NCBI GenBank assembly: GCA_019323015.1
Contig: JAHWHY010000006.1
Coordinates: 1 to 64,000, forward strand
Direction: 5' to 3'
Origin: Candidatus Woesearchaeota archaeon
GTDB lineage: Archaea > Nanobdellota > Nanobdellia > Woesearchaeales > ARS49
DNA: 64,000 nucleotides
Part shown: positions 57,040 to 64,000 of the stretch, piece after piece
Layout: each line of letters begins with the position of its first letter
Position numbering within the stretch: position 1 is the stretch's first letter
Made by a program: the position numbers and the translations under genes
Notes under the pieces: model-generated
What the model was told of the DNA's origin: nothing
Database searches by the model: none
The model's input: the letters and a program-made list of their open reading frames with translations, nothing else

Positions 57040-58415
57040 AGTCAAGAATAATGTTAAGTTTGTTGATTATTATTGCAGTGAGTATGTTTGCATCTGCAGT
57101 CTCTGCTGCTGACGTGCTTACAGTGAGCCTGGTTAATCAGGATCCTGACCCTGCAATTGCAGGTGATATTTTGGAGGTGCGGATTGGTGTGGAGAACACA
57201 GAAGGCATTGTCTCTGAAAATGCAGTGCTTGAACTTGAGGACCAGTATCCATTCAGCATGGTTCCTGGCGAGAGTGCTGTAAAGAAGATAGGCACTCTGG
57301 GCTCTTATCAGACAGGTGATAATTATAAGATTATTAAGTTCAGGATTAATGTTGACAGGGATGCTCCTGCAGGAACATATGATTTGGTTTTCTGGCAGTA
57401 TCAGGAGGGCCAGAAAGAGGCTGCAGGAATCAGGAAGACTGTGAGTGTTGATGTGAAAGGAAAAGAGGGTGCTGAGGTAATTTATATTGACAAGACTGAT
57501 TTGGTTCCTGGAATCCAGACTGACATGAAGTTTGTGATAACTAATCTTGGTTCTGCTCCTTTGAAGGATCTTTCTTTTTCCTGGGAAAATGCAGACAGCA
57601 TAATCCTTCCTGTTGGTTCTGACAATACAAAATATATCAAGTACATTGATGTTGAGGAGTCTGCAGAGCTTGACTACAAGGTTGTTGCTGACTCTAATGC
57701 AGAGCCTGGCTTGTACAAGCTCGACCTTGCTTTGAAATATGAGGATCCTTTGACAGGAGAAGATGAAGAGATAAGCACTATTGCTGGTGTTTATGTCGGC
57801 GGAGAGACTGATTTTGATGTTGCTTTTTCAGAGAGCTCTTCTGGAGAGACCTCTTTCAGCATCGCTAACATAGGAAGCAATCCTGCTTTTTCAGTTTCAG
57901 TGATAATTCCTGCGCAGGATGGCTGGAGAGTCTCTGGTTCTAACTCTGTTATTATTGGAAACTTGAATAAGGGTGATTACACTGTTGCTAGTTTTGCTTT
58001 GCAGCAGGGTGGTGGTGCTGGAATGATGCCGCCTTCAGTTGATTTCACCCAGATGAGTGATGAGGAAAGGCAGCAGCTTAGGGAGCAGCGCACTTCGCAG
58101 TCAAAGCAGACTGTTATTGTTGAGATTGCTTATACAGATACAAAAGGAAGCAGGAAAATTATTGAAAAAGAGGTTGCAATTAATCCTTCTGCAATGATGT
58201 CTTCAACAGTTTCTGCAGATGGTACCACAACAACAATCAGGAACGGTTTCAGGGGCAGAATGACACAGCAGACCAGTTTCTGGTCGCAGTACAAGTGGTA
58301 CATCATTGGAATTGCAGCAGTAGTGGTGCTGTTATTCCTGTATAAAAAGTATAAGAGAAAAAAATTAGAGAATCCTAAGTTCAAGCTGGGCAGTTTGTTC
58401 AAGAGAAAGAAATGA
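57036..58415 (+). CDS. exported CARDB/NEW3-like protein of the ABC operon
   Basis: 459 residues: signal peptide, two or three beta-sandwich repeats (VSLVNQDPDPAIAGDILEVRIGVENTEG; TDMKFVITNLGSAPLKDLSFSW; SFSIANIGSNPAFSVSVIIP) as in COG1361/CARDB proteins, and a C-terminal membrane helix (WYIIGIAAVVVLLFLY) with a basic tail. It probably takes the place of the MacA-type adaptor of bacterial systems, outside the cell. Confidence 0.8.
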   Translation: MKSRIMLSLLIIIAVSMFASAVSAADVLTVSLVNQDPDPAIAGDILEVRIGVENTEGIVSENAVLELEDQYPFSMVPGESAVKKIGTLGSYQTGDNYKIIKFRINVDRDAPAGTYDLVFWQYQEGQKEAAGIRKTVSVDVKGKEGAEVIYIDKTDLVPGIQTDMKFVITNLGSAPLKDLSFSWENADSIILPVGSDNTKYIKYIDVEESAELDYKVVADSNAEPGLYKLDLALKYEDPLTGEDEEISTIAGVYVGGETDFDVAFSESSSGETSFSIANIGSNPAFSVSVIIPAQDGWRVSGSNSVIIGNLNKGDYTVASFALQQGGGAGMMPPSVDFTQMSDEERQQLREQRTSQSKQTVIVEIAYTDTKGSRKIIEKEVAINPSAMMSSTVSADGTTTTIRNGFRGRMTQQTSFWSQYKWYIIGIAAVVVLLFLYKKYKRKKLENPKFKLGSLFKRKK

Positions 58416-59671
58416 AACTGACTAAATGTCTGCGGCATGCATTCAATCTTGTAGTGAACAGTCGGCTCAGGAGCTGGCTCACCATAATAGGTATTGTTAT
58501 AGGTGTGGCTGCAGTCATTGCTATTATCTCGTTAGGAACCGGCATGCAGCAGGAGATGAATGCGCGGATGAGCGGTTTGGGAGGAGATATCCTGACGCTT
58601 TCTGCAGGATTTTCTAGGGGCTTTAGTATGTTTGGCGGCCGCGGTCCTGGCGGTCCTGCGGGTTCTTCTGGAGGCGGTTCTGGCGGCGCGCAGACGATTG
58701 GAGAGGAGATTGAGCTTGACAGGGCAGATTTGCAGGCACTAAAAGGAATCCCTGACCTTGCATTAATCGATACCAGGATAAGGGGCAGTGTTGATGTTTC
58801 TTATCTTGGAAAGTCTGGTTCTGTTTCCTTGACAGGTGTTGACCAGAAAGTCTGGTCTAAGATCACGACAGAGGAGATTCGGGACGGCAGGCTTCTTGAC
58901 TCTGCTGACCAGAATGTTATTGTTATTGGTGCAAGGCTTGCTGATTCTTATTTTGACCAGCCTCTTGGCTTGAACAAGATGCTTACTATTGAGGATAGTG
59001 CTTTTCGTGTTGTTGGTATTCTTGATGATTCAAGCAACAGCATCTATATGCCTATACAGATGGCTTACCAGGTTCTTGATGACAAGGAGAATGATGTTTA
59101 TGATACTATTATCATCAAGATAAAAAATGAGGAAGAGCTGGATGCTGTGATTGAGAAGATTGAGAAAAAGTTGATGATGGCTAGGCATGTTTCTGAGAAA
59201 GACAAGGATTTTTCTATATCCTCAAGCAAGAAGATGATGGAAACAAGGACAGAGATGATGTCTTCCATGAATGTTTTCTTGATTGCGATTGCTGCTGTTT
59301 CTTTGATTGTTGGTGCTATTGGCATTGCTAATACCATGTTTACCTCTGTTCTTGAGAAGACAAAGGAGATTGGTGTGATGAAGGCTATTGGCGCCAAGAA
59401 CAGGGATATAATGAAGATTTTCCTTATGAATGCTGCAATAATAGGTCTTATTGGAGGCATTCTGGGCATTATTGCAGGGATTATTCTGTCTGGTGCCCTG
59501 CCTACCTTGATGGGTGGAGAAGTGGGGATGTTCAGGAGCGGTACTGTTGTTTCCCTGAATTCTGTCCTGCTGGCACTGGGGGTATCTCTTGGTGTTGGTT
59601 TGATTGCAGGAGCTGTTCCTGCTTACAAGGCCTCCAAGCTGAAGCCTGTAGATGCATTAAGGTACGAATAA
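58412..59671 (+). CDS. MacB-type ABC permease
   Basis: 419 residues: first membrane helix LRSWLTIIGIVIGVAAVIAIISLG near 20-43, a Gly/Ser-rich linker (GGRGPGGPAGSSGGGSGG), a large external MacB-PCD-like domain, and the FtsX-like C-terminal core with three helices (IGIANTMFTSVLEKTKEIGVMKAIGAKNRDI near 305-335; VPAYKASKLKPVDALRYE at the end). Exports lipids, peptides or lipoproteins with the partner ATPase. Confidence 0.94.
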   Translation: MKLTKCLRHAFNLVVNSRLRSWLTIIGIVIGVAAVIAIISLGTGMQQEMNARMSGLGGDILTLSAGFSRGFSMFGGRGPGGPAGSSGGGSGGAQTIGEEIELDRADLQALKGIPDLALIDTRIRGSVDVSYLGKSGSVSLTGVDQKVWSKITTEEIRDGRLLDSADQNVIVIGARLADSYFDQPLGLNKMLTIEDSAFRVVGILDDSSNSIYMPIQMAYQVLDDKENDVYDTIIIKIKNEEELDAVIEKIEKKLMMARHVSEKDKDFSISSSKKMMETRTEMMSSMNVFLIAIAAVSLIVGAIGIANTMFTSVLEKTKEIGVMKAIGAKNRDIMKIFLMNAAIIGLIGGILGIIAGIILSGALPTLMGGEVGMFRSGTVVSLNSVLLALGVSLGVGLIAGAVPAYKASKLKPVDALRYE

Positions 59672-59811
59672 TTATTCTCGGTAAAATCAGCGATTAGAAA
59701 AGTTTATATACTTATTTCACCTTGTTATTCTTAGTCGATTTCTCCACTGGATATTCAAGCTAGTGTTCTTTCCTATTTATTATAAGAAAACCAATAAGAG
59801 GTGAAAGGTAA

Positions 59812-59853
59812 ATGGCTAAGAAGAAAAAAGCTGCAACTAAAAAGAAAAAATAA
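59812..59853 (+). CDS. micro-ORF: 13-residue polybasic peptide
   Basis: ATG-led frame encoding MAKKKKAATKKKK, preceded by GAGGTGAAAGG as ribosome binding site. A TATA box (GTTTATATAC) lies near 59702-59711. Eight of 13 residues are lysine. It may be a real peptide or the mark of a translated leader. Followed by a second micro-ORF after 17 bases. Confidence 0.45.
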   Translation: MAKKKKAATKKKK

Positions 59854-59870
59854 AGTGGAGGTAAGCTCAA

Positions 59871-59942
59871 ATGAAACTGCACCTTATGAGTGATTGGGAC
59901 GACGATGAGGAATATCAAGATGAAGACTATGACTTTGATTAG
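59871..59942 (+). CDS. micro-ORF: 23-residue polyacidic peptide
   Basis: ATG with GGAGGT 11 bases upstream. The peptide begins MKLHLMSDWDDDEEY and has 11 Asp/Glu in 23 residues. Downstream of the polybasic micro-ORF on the same message, giving a pair with opposite charge. The remainder of 59672-60007 shows no other gene. Confidence 0.45.
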   Translation: MKLHLMSDWDDDEEYQDEDYDFD

Positions 59943-60007
59943 TCTGCTTTGATTTTTTTCTTTTTTTTCCCAAACTTTTTTATACTGTCTTGTTCTTCTT
60001 TTTGTTT

Positions 60008-60373
60008 ATGGGTGAAGGGTTGTTTGACTTTTTGGATATGGACTTAGATGAGTTTGTGGACTCTTGCTTAAAGGAATCAGCGACTGAGGATCCTTTTCCA
60101 GGAGCACCAGACATAGTTATTCCTATTGTTCCTGTGCTGTCATGCCCTTTTGAATTAATTGATACCACTAATAATAAGATGTACAGTATCGAGACAAGGA
60201 GTGTTAATGGATCATCTCCTGTCTGGTACCTTCATAGTGTCTGGGAGAATTATGGATATAAAGAAGGGACTGTTGGAAGAAAAGCAGACATATTGTTTCA
60301 TAATGACTCTTTTCTTGATGCATTAAGATGGCATTTAAAGGTTTTAACATACTTGAATGATTCAGGTTTTTAG
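60008..60373 (+). CDS. hypothetical protein, 121 aa
   Basis: Acidic N-terminus (MGEGLFDFLDMDLDEFVDSC) and a compact domain with YLHSVWENYGYKEGTVGRKADILFHNDSFLDALRWHLKVL. ATG at 60008 lies about 28 bases after TTTTTATAC, so leaderless. Overlaps the end of the NUDIX gene by 4 bases (convergent). Not recognised. Confidence 0.6.
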   Translation: MGEGLFDFLDMDLDEFVDSCLKESATEDPFPGAPDIVIPIVPVLSCPFELIDTTNNKMYSIETRSVNGSSPVWYLHSVWENYGYKEGTVGRKADILFHNDSFLDALRWHLKVLTYLNDSGF

Positions 60374-60882
60374 ACAATATCCTTTACTTCCATGTATTTG
60401 TCAAAGCCTATCAAGAATGCTGGTGTGAATTCTTTTTCATTGTCTTTTATTTTTTGTTTTAATTCATCAAGTGAAAGAAACTGGCCTGATACAACTTCGT
60501 CTTGGTCTATTTTTATTTGCCCGTCATAGTCAAGCAGGTATGCTGTTATCAGTTCGTGCTCATTCTCAAAAAGTATCTTGAAACTGAACATCTCGCGCAG
60601 GTCATTTTCATGGATGTTTATGCCTAATTCTTCTTTCAGTTCCCTGACAGCTGCCTGCTTGTATGTTTCTCCTGAAAGCACGTGGCCTGTTATGCCTCCT
60701 TCGTACAGTCCTGGAAAAATGTCTTTTTTAGGGCTTCTTTTTTGTATGAAGAAATCACCCTCTTCATTTAGTATGAAGACCTGCACTCCCCTGTGCCTTA
60801 TCTTTTTTTCATGGCATTCTTTTCTTGATGCAGTTGCTATGACTTCGTCTTTTTCGTCTACTACGTCTAGTGTTTCAGTCAT
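60370..60882 (-). CDS. NUDIX hydrolase
   Basis: 170 residues with a complete NUDIX box GHVLSGETYKQAAVRELKEELGI near 67-89 and HRGVQVFILNEEGDFFIQKRS before it. The start (ETLDVVDEKDEVIATASRKECHEKKIRHRG) resembles the YfcD/isopentenyl-diphosphate isomerase-like branch. Substrate not certain. Confidence 0.9.
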   Translation of the reverse strand: MTETLDVVDEKDEVIATASRKECHEKKIRHRGVQVFILNEEGDFFIQKRSPKKDIFPGLYEGGITGHVLSGETYKQAAVRELKEELGINIHENDLREMFSFKILFENEHELITAYLLDYDGQIKIDQDEVVSGQFLSLDELKQKIKDNEKEFTPAFLIGFDKYMEVKDIV

Positions 60883-60924
60883 GAGAATGATATGTGAAAA
60901 ATGGTTATTTAAATGTTTTTCGAA

Positions 60925-61236
60925 TTAAACATCCACCATTTCTATCTCGATGTTCAAACCTTCTGGTATTGGGACTCTCATTACCAGTCTTAAGGCTCTT
61001 TCATCAAGGCCTAAATCAATTAGTCTTTTGTGCACCCGCATCTCGAATCTTTCAAAGGTTTCTGCTCCGTTTCCGCATGGAGTCTTGCGGGTTGTGATCT
61101 TTAGCTTTTTTGTTGGAAGAGGTATTGGTCCTCTTATGTCTACACCTGTTTTTTCTGCTATGTCTGTTATGTTCTCGCAAGTAGCATTAAGCTTATCTAT
61201 GTCTATACTTGCCAGTTTTATTCTTGCTTTTTGCAT
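60925..61236 (-). CDS. rps10: ribosomal protein uS10
   Basis: 103 residues: [41 protein letters not shown] and the end [11 protein letters not shown], all typical of archaeal S10. Placed after EF-1alpha as in most archaea, 54 bases downstream. Confidence 0.96.
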   Translation of the reverse strand: MQKARIKLASIDIDKLNATCENITDIAEKTGVDIRGPIPLPTKKLKITTRKTPCGNGAETFERFEMRVHKRLIDLGLDERALRLVMRVPIPEGLNIEIEMVDV

Positions 61237-61290
61237 TTTCTCTGTCGGTGGTGATGGAATAAAATAAAAAAATGGTGTAATTCAGTTGAA

Positions 61291-62574
61291 TTACAGCTCT
61301 TTCTTGGTTAGCTCTATGCACATTCCAGCTGCTACAGTCTGACCAGAGTCCCTTACTGCGAATCTAGCCATCTGCGGTATTTCTTTTTGTGTCTCAATGC
61401 ACAATGGCTGTACAGGCTTTATCTTTACGATTGCTGCTTCCCCGTTCTTCAGGAAGTCTGGGTTTTCCTGCAGTGTCTCGCCTGTTGCTGGATTGATTTT
61501 CTTTTCAATAGCTGTGATCTGGCACGCTACCTGTGCTGTGTGGATGTGGAATACTGGTGTGTATCCTACAGTCACGACAGTTGGGTGGTTTAGTACAACT
61601 ATCTGTGCCTTGAATTCTGTTGCTACAGTTGGGACATTGTCTTCTTTTCCAAGCACGTCTCCTCTTGCAGCGTCTTTTGCGCCGATGCCCCTGACGTTGA
61701 ATCCTACGTTGTCGCCTGGTCCTGCTTCATTGACAGCAGTGTGGTGCATCTCTATTGTCTTTACTTCTCCTCTGACGCCTTTTCCTTCTCTTCCAGGAAC
61801 AATTATGATTTTGTCGCCTACTTTCATCACGCCTGTCTCAATCTTGCCGACAGGGACTGTGCCGATTCCTTTGATGTTGTATAGGTCCTGGATTGGCAGC
61901 CTCAATGGAAGGTCTGTTGGTTTTTCAGGCATGTTCAGGTTGTCAAGTGCTTCCATCAGTGTTGGTCCTTTCCACCAGCTCATCTTGTCTGATTTTTTTA
62001 CGACATTGTCGCCGTGATATGCAGACATTGGTATGAACTGTACCTGGTCATCCTTGTATCCTACTGTTTTCAACAGTGCCTGGACGTCTTTTTTGATTGC
62101 TTCATATTTTGCTTCATCATAGTTTACAGTGTCTATCTTGTTCACTGCTACAATCATCTGGTCTACGCCCAGTGTTCTTGCAAGGAATGCGTGCTCTTTT
62201 GTCTGAGCCATTACTCCTTCTGAAGCCACAACAAGTACTGCTGCGTCTGCTTGTGACGCTCCTGTAATCATGTTCTTGATAAAGTCCCTGTGTCCTGGAG
62301 CATCGATTATCGTGAAGTAATACTTGTCTGTATCGAATTTCTTATGGCTCAGGTCGATGGTGACGCCTCTTTCCTGTTCTTCTTTCAGGTTGTCCATGAC
62401 GAAAGCGAACTCAAATCCGCCTTTTCCCAAAGACTCTGCCTTTTCTTTTAGTTTTCTCAGTTCTTGTTCTGGTAAAGCTCCGCTGTCGAACATCAGTCTT
62501 CCTACGCTTGTTGATTTACCGTGGTCAACGTGTCCGATGAATACCAGATTCATGTGTGGTTTTTCTTTAGCCAT
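61291..62574 (-). CDS. tuf: translation elongation factor EF-1 alpha
   Basis: 427 residues: G1 GHVDHGKST near 14, switch region [15 protein letters not shown]3 DAPGHRDF, G4 NKID and domains II-III ending [15 protein letters not shown]. Archaeal EF-1alpha brings aminoacyl-tRNA to the ribosome. GGAGGGG lies just before the start, and a TATA box TTTATAAAT at about 62631-62639. Confidence 0.97.
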   Translation of the reverse strand: MAKEKPHMNLVFIGHVDHGKSTSVGRLMFDSGALPEQELRKLKEKAESLGKGGFEFAFVMDNLKEEQERGVTIDLSHKKFDTDKYYFTIIDAPGHRDFIKNMITGASQADAAVLVVASEGVMAQTKEHAFLARTLGVDQMIVAVNKIDTVNYDEAKYEAIKKDVQALLKTVGYKDDQVQFIPMSAYHGDNVVKKSDKMSWWKGPTLMEALDNLNMPEKPTDLPLRLPIQDLYNIKGIGTVPVGKIETGVMKVGDKIIIVPGREGKGVRGEVKTIEMHHTAVNEAGPGDNVGFNVRGIGAKDAARGDVLGKEDNVPTVATEFKAQIVVLNHPTVVTVGYTPVFHIHTAQVACQITAIEKKINPATGETLQENPDFLKNGEAAIVKIKPVQPLCIETQKEIPQMARFAVRDSGQTVAAGMCIELTKKEL

Positions 62575-62630
62575 TTATGACCCCTCCGTATTTTTTTGGT
62601 TAATATTATAGTCCTTTGTGACTATCGCCT

Positions 62631-62639
62631 GATTTATAA
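62631..62639 (-). promoter_or_regulatory. TATA box of the EF-1alpha/uS10 transcript
   Basis: Minus-strand CTTTATAAATC about 60 bases upstream of the EF-1alpha start, directly next to the first hairpin of the array at 62641-62747. Confidence 0.55.
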
Positions 62640-62640
62640 A

Positions 62641-62747
62641 GCTTACGTTTTTCCGAAGGAAAATGTAAGCTCAATAAAGCTTTTTCTTTATTGTTGGTTG
62701 CGGTTTCGCCGTTGTGAAACCGTGGCCTCGACAAATCCCGTGATTTG
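62641..62747 (-). other. array of four hairpins between EF-2 and EF-1alpha
   Basis: GCTTAC...GTAAGC with inner TTTTCC/GGAAAA (62641-62670), CAATAAAG/CTTTATTG (62672-62693), CGGTTTC/GAAACCG (62701-62722) and CAAATC/GATTTG (62732-62747) follow each other with few bases between. It may be the EF-2 terminator or a small RNA. Similar hairpin runs occur at 5706-5787 and in the rRNA spacer. Confidence 0.5.
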
Positions 62748-62774
62748 CTGTTGCTTGCAGTTCAGGGAGTATTC

Positions 62775-64000
62775 TTATGCACCTACCTGGGACTCTGTCA
62801 GGCCTTTTCTGTCTCTTATCTGCTTGATGATTTTTTCCTGCAGTTCTGCTGGCAGTTTCTCAAACATCTGGTCTACTAGTGAGGAATTTCCTCTTCCTCC
62901 TGTTGCTGACCTTAGGTCTGAGCTCCACCCGAACATCTCTCCTACAGGCATTTTTGCTCTTGCTATGACAAGGTTTCCTTCCTGGTTCATCTCAAGCAGC
63001 TGTCCTCTCTTGTTGCTTATCAGTTTGCTTATCTCTCCCATGTAGTCTGCAGGCGCTTCTATGTGCAGTATTTGTTTTGGCTCAAATATTAATGGTCCTG
63101 CATCCATCATTGCTGCCCTGATTCCGTCCCGAACAGCAGGGTACATTTGTGCAGGTCCCCTGTGGATTGCGTCTTCGTGTAATTTGCAGTCTACTAAATT
63201 TACGCGCACTTTTACGCAGGGTTCTTTTCCAATCGGTCCTGCGTTCATGATGTCTTCAAACATGTCAAGCACCATTTCCATTATTTCTCCTATCTGGACT
63301 ATTCCTTTTGTTTGGTCAACAAATACGCATCCATTGCATACGTCTTTCATTTTCAGTGCTTCTTTTGAGTCCCATCCGCATTCAACTAATGCATCTCGCA
63401 TTGCCATGTCTTTTTTCTTCACTCTTCCTGATGGTATCTCTCCTGATTTTATTGCTTCTGCTGTCTTGTCATCAAGAGGCTCTGCTGTGAAGTATAGCTT
63501 GTTGTGTTTATTGGGTGATTTTCCTTCTGACTGTCCGCTTTTCTTTGTTACTGTTTCCCTGTATACCACGATTGGTGGTGATGTCTTTACTTCCACGTTT
63601 TTTTCTGTTTTTATCCTGTTTTCTATGACTTCTAGGTGGAGTTCTCCCATTCCGTGCAGTAAGTGTTCTCCGGTCTCTTCATTTATCTCTACCTTGATGG
63701 TTGGGTCTTCTTTTGTGACCTGTCTTAGTACTTCAATCAGTTTAGGAAGGTCTGCTGGTTTTGCAGCCTCTATTGCTTTTGTTATGACCGGCTCAAATAT
63801 GTGTGTTATTGCTTCGAATGGCTCTGAAGGCTCTAGTGTTAGTGTCTCTCCTGGGTATGCTTTTACTCCTGCCAGGCCCACTACGTTTCCTGCTGGTATG
63901 CTGTCTACTATGTCTCTTTTTGCTCCGTTAAAGACAAATACCTGCTGTATTCTTGTGTTTTGTTTCTGCTTGTTCATGTAGACTTCCACTCCTCTTTTTA
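62775..64000 (-). CDS. fusA: translation elongation factor EF-2, C-terminal part
   Basis: About 408 residues of EF-2 domains II-V, open at the right edge, so the GTPase domain lies outside. HGMGELHLEVIENRI is domain III/IV, and LHEDAIHRGPAQMYPAVRDGI carries the His that becomes diphthamide, which fits the dph6 gene at 15722. Ends QIRDRKGLTESQVGA. Confidence 0.97.
   Translation of the reverse strand, partial: KRGVEVYMNKQKQNTRIQQVFVFNGAKRDIVDSIPAGNVVGLAGVKAYPGETLTLEPSEPFEAITHIFEPVITKAIEAAKPADLPKLIEVLRQVTKEDPTIKVEINEETGEHLLHGMGELHLEVIENRIKTEKNVEVKTSPPIVVYRETVTKKSGQSEGKSPNKHNKLYFTAEPLDDKTAEAIKSGEIPSGRVKKKDMAMRDALVECGWDSKEALKMKDVCNGCVFVDQTKGIVQIGEIMEMVLDMFEDIMNAGPIGKEPCVKVRVNLVDCKLHEDAIHRGPAQMYPAVRDGIRAAMMDAGPLIFEPKQILHIEAPADYMGEISKLISNKRGQLLEMNQEGNLVIARAKMPVGEMFGWSSDLRSATGGRGNSSLVDQMFEKLPAELQEKIIKQIRDRKGLTESQVGA

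Noticed and set aside
61397..63981. Plus-strand frames of 206 and 306 codons opposite EF-1alpha and EF-2
   Set aside because: Antisense shadows of highly conserved translation factors; no family resemblance.

Overview
The window is archaeal chromosomal DNA with a small, gene-dense, AT-rich layout. The evidence is an archaeal 16S rRNA with tRNA-Ala in the 16S-23S spacer, a histone, prefoldin alpha, eL41, uS10/EF-1alpha/EF-2, Dph6, BRE/TATA promoters, leaderless starts and many intron-bearing tRNAs. Short genes, many small secreted proteins, a non-oxidative pentose phosphate cluster, pyruvate:ferredoxin oxidoreductase and a two-subunit [NiFe] hydrogenase fit a fermentative DPANN archaeon of the Woesearchaeota/Pacearchaeota type. 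That placement is my inference; no search was run.

Layout. 1-3500: rRNA operon on the minus strand (23S 5' part, tRNA-Ala, 16S with two intron-like insertions, promoter near 3412). 3.5-6 kb: P-loop kinase, eL41, a cluster of four tRNAs (two with introns), first lipoproteins. 6-14 kb: Cys-rich lipoproteins, scpA, pfdA-ftsY, a Ski2-type helicase half, four paralogous anchored proteins, a candidate structured RNA, a membrane-tethered wHTH protein and a SIMPL protein. 14-17 kb: P-loop ATPase cluster, dph6. 17.2-17.6 kb: a tRNA-Ser gene broken by three introns, one of which contains a second complete tRNA-Ser gene. 18-26 kb: HIT, hydrolases, histone, thioredoxin reductase, HExxH protein, a bacterial-type Lgt, geranylgeranyl reductase. 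26-30 kb: hydrogenase maturation genes and rubrerythrin convergent with hydrogenase subunits. 31-41 kb: glutamate-synthase-like FMN protein, glutaredoxin, aminotransferase, porGDAB, beta-propeller lipoprotein. 41-46 kb: Ca2+ exchanger and Ca2+-type P-ATPase, CBS and DUF1003 proteins. 46-52.7 kb: PfkB kinase, aldolase, RpiB, Rpe, TrxB-like, split transketolase. 52.7-60 kb: secreted paralogues, glycosidase-like propeller, regulator plus MacB-type exporter with a palindromic operator, and two micro-ORFs. 60-64 kb: NUDIX, uS10, EF-1alpha, EF-2.

How it fits together. Oxo-acid oxidation by Por would reduce ferredoxin and the hydrogenase could release the electrons as H2. Pentose interconversion supplies ribose and sugar phosphates. 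Nine or more lipobox proteins sit in the same 64 kb as an Lgt homologue. The most unusual signal is RNA-level: 16S insertions inside universally conserved functional sites, four tRNAs with T-loop introns, a UAU-anticodon tRNA-Ile, and the tRNA-inside-a-tRNA-intron locus, which looks like an intermediate between intron-containing and split tRNA genes.
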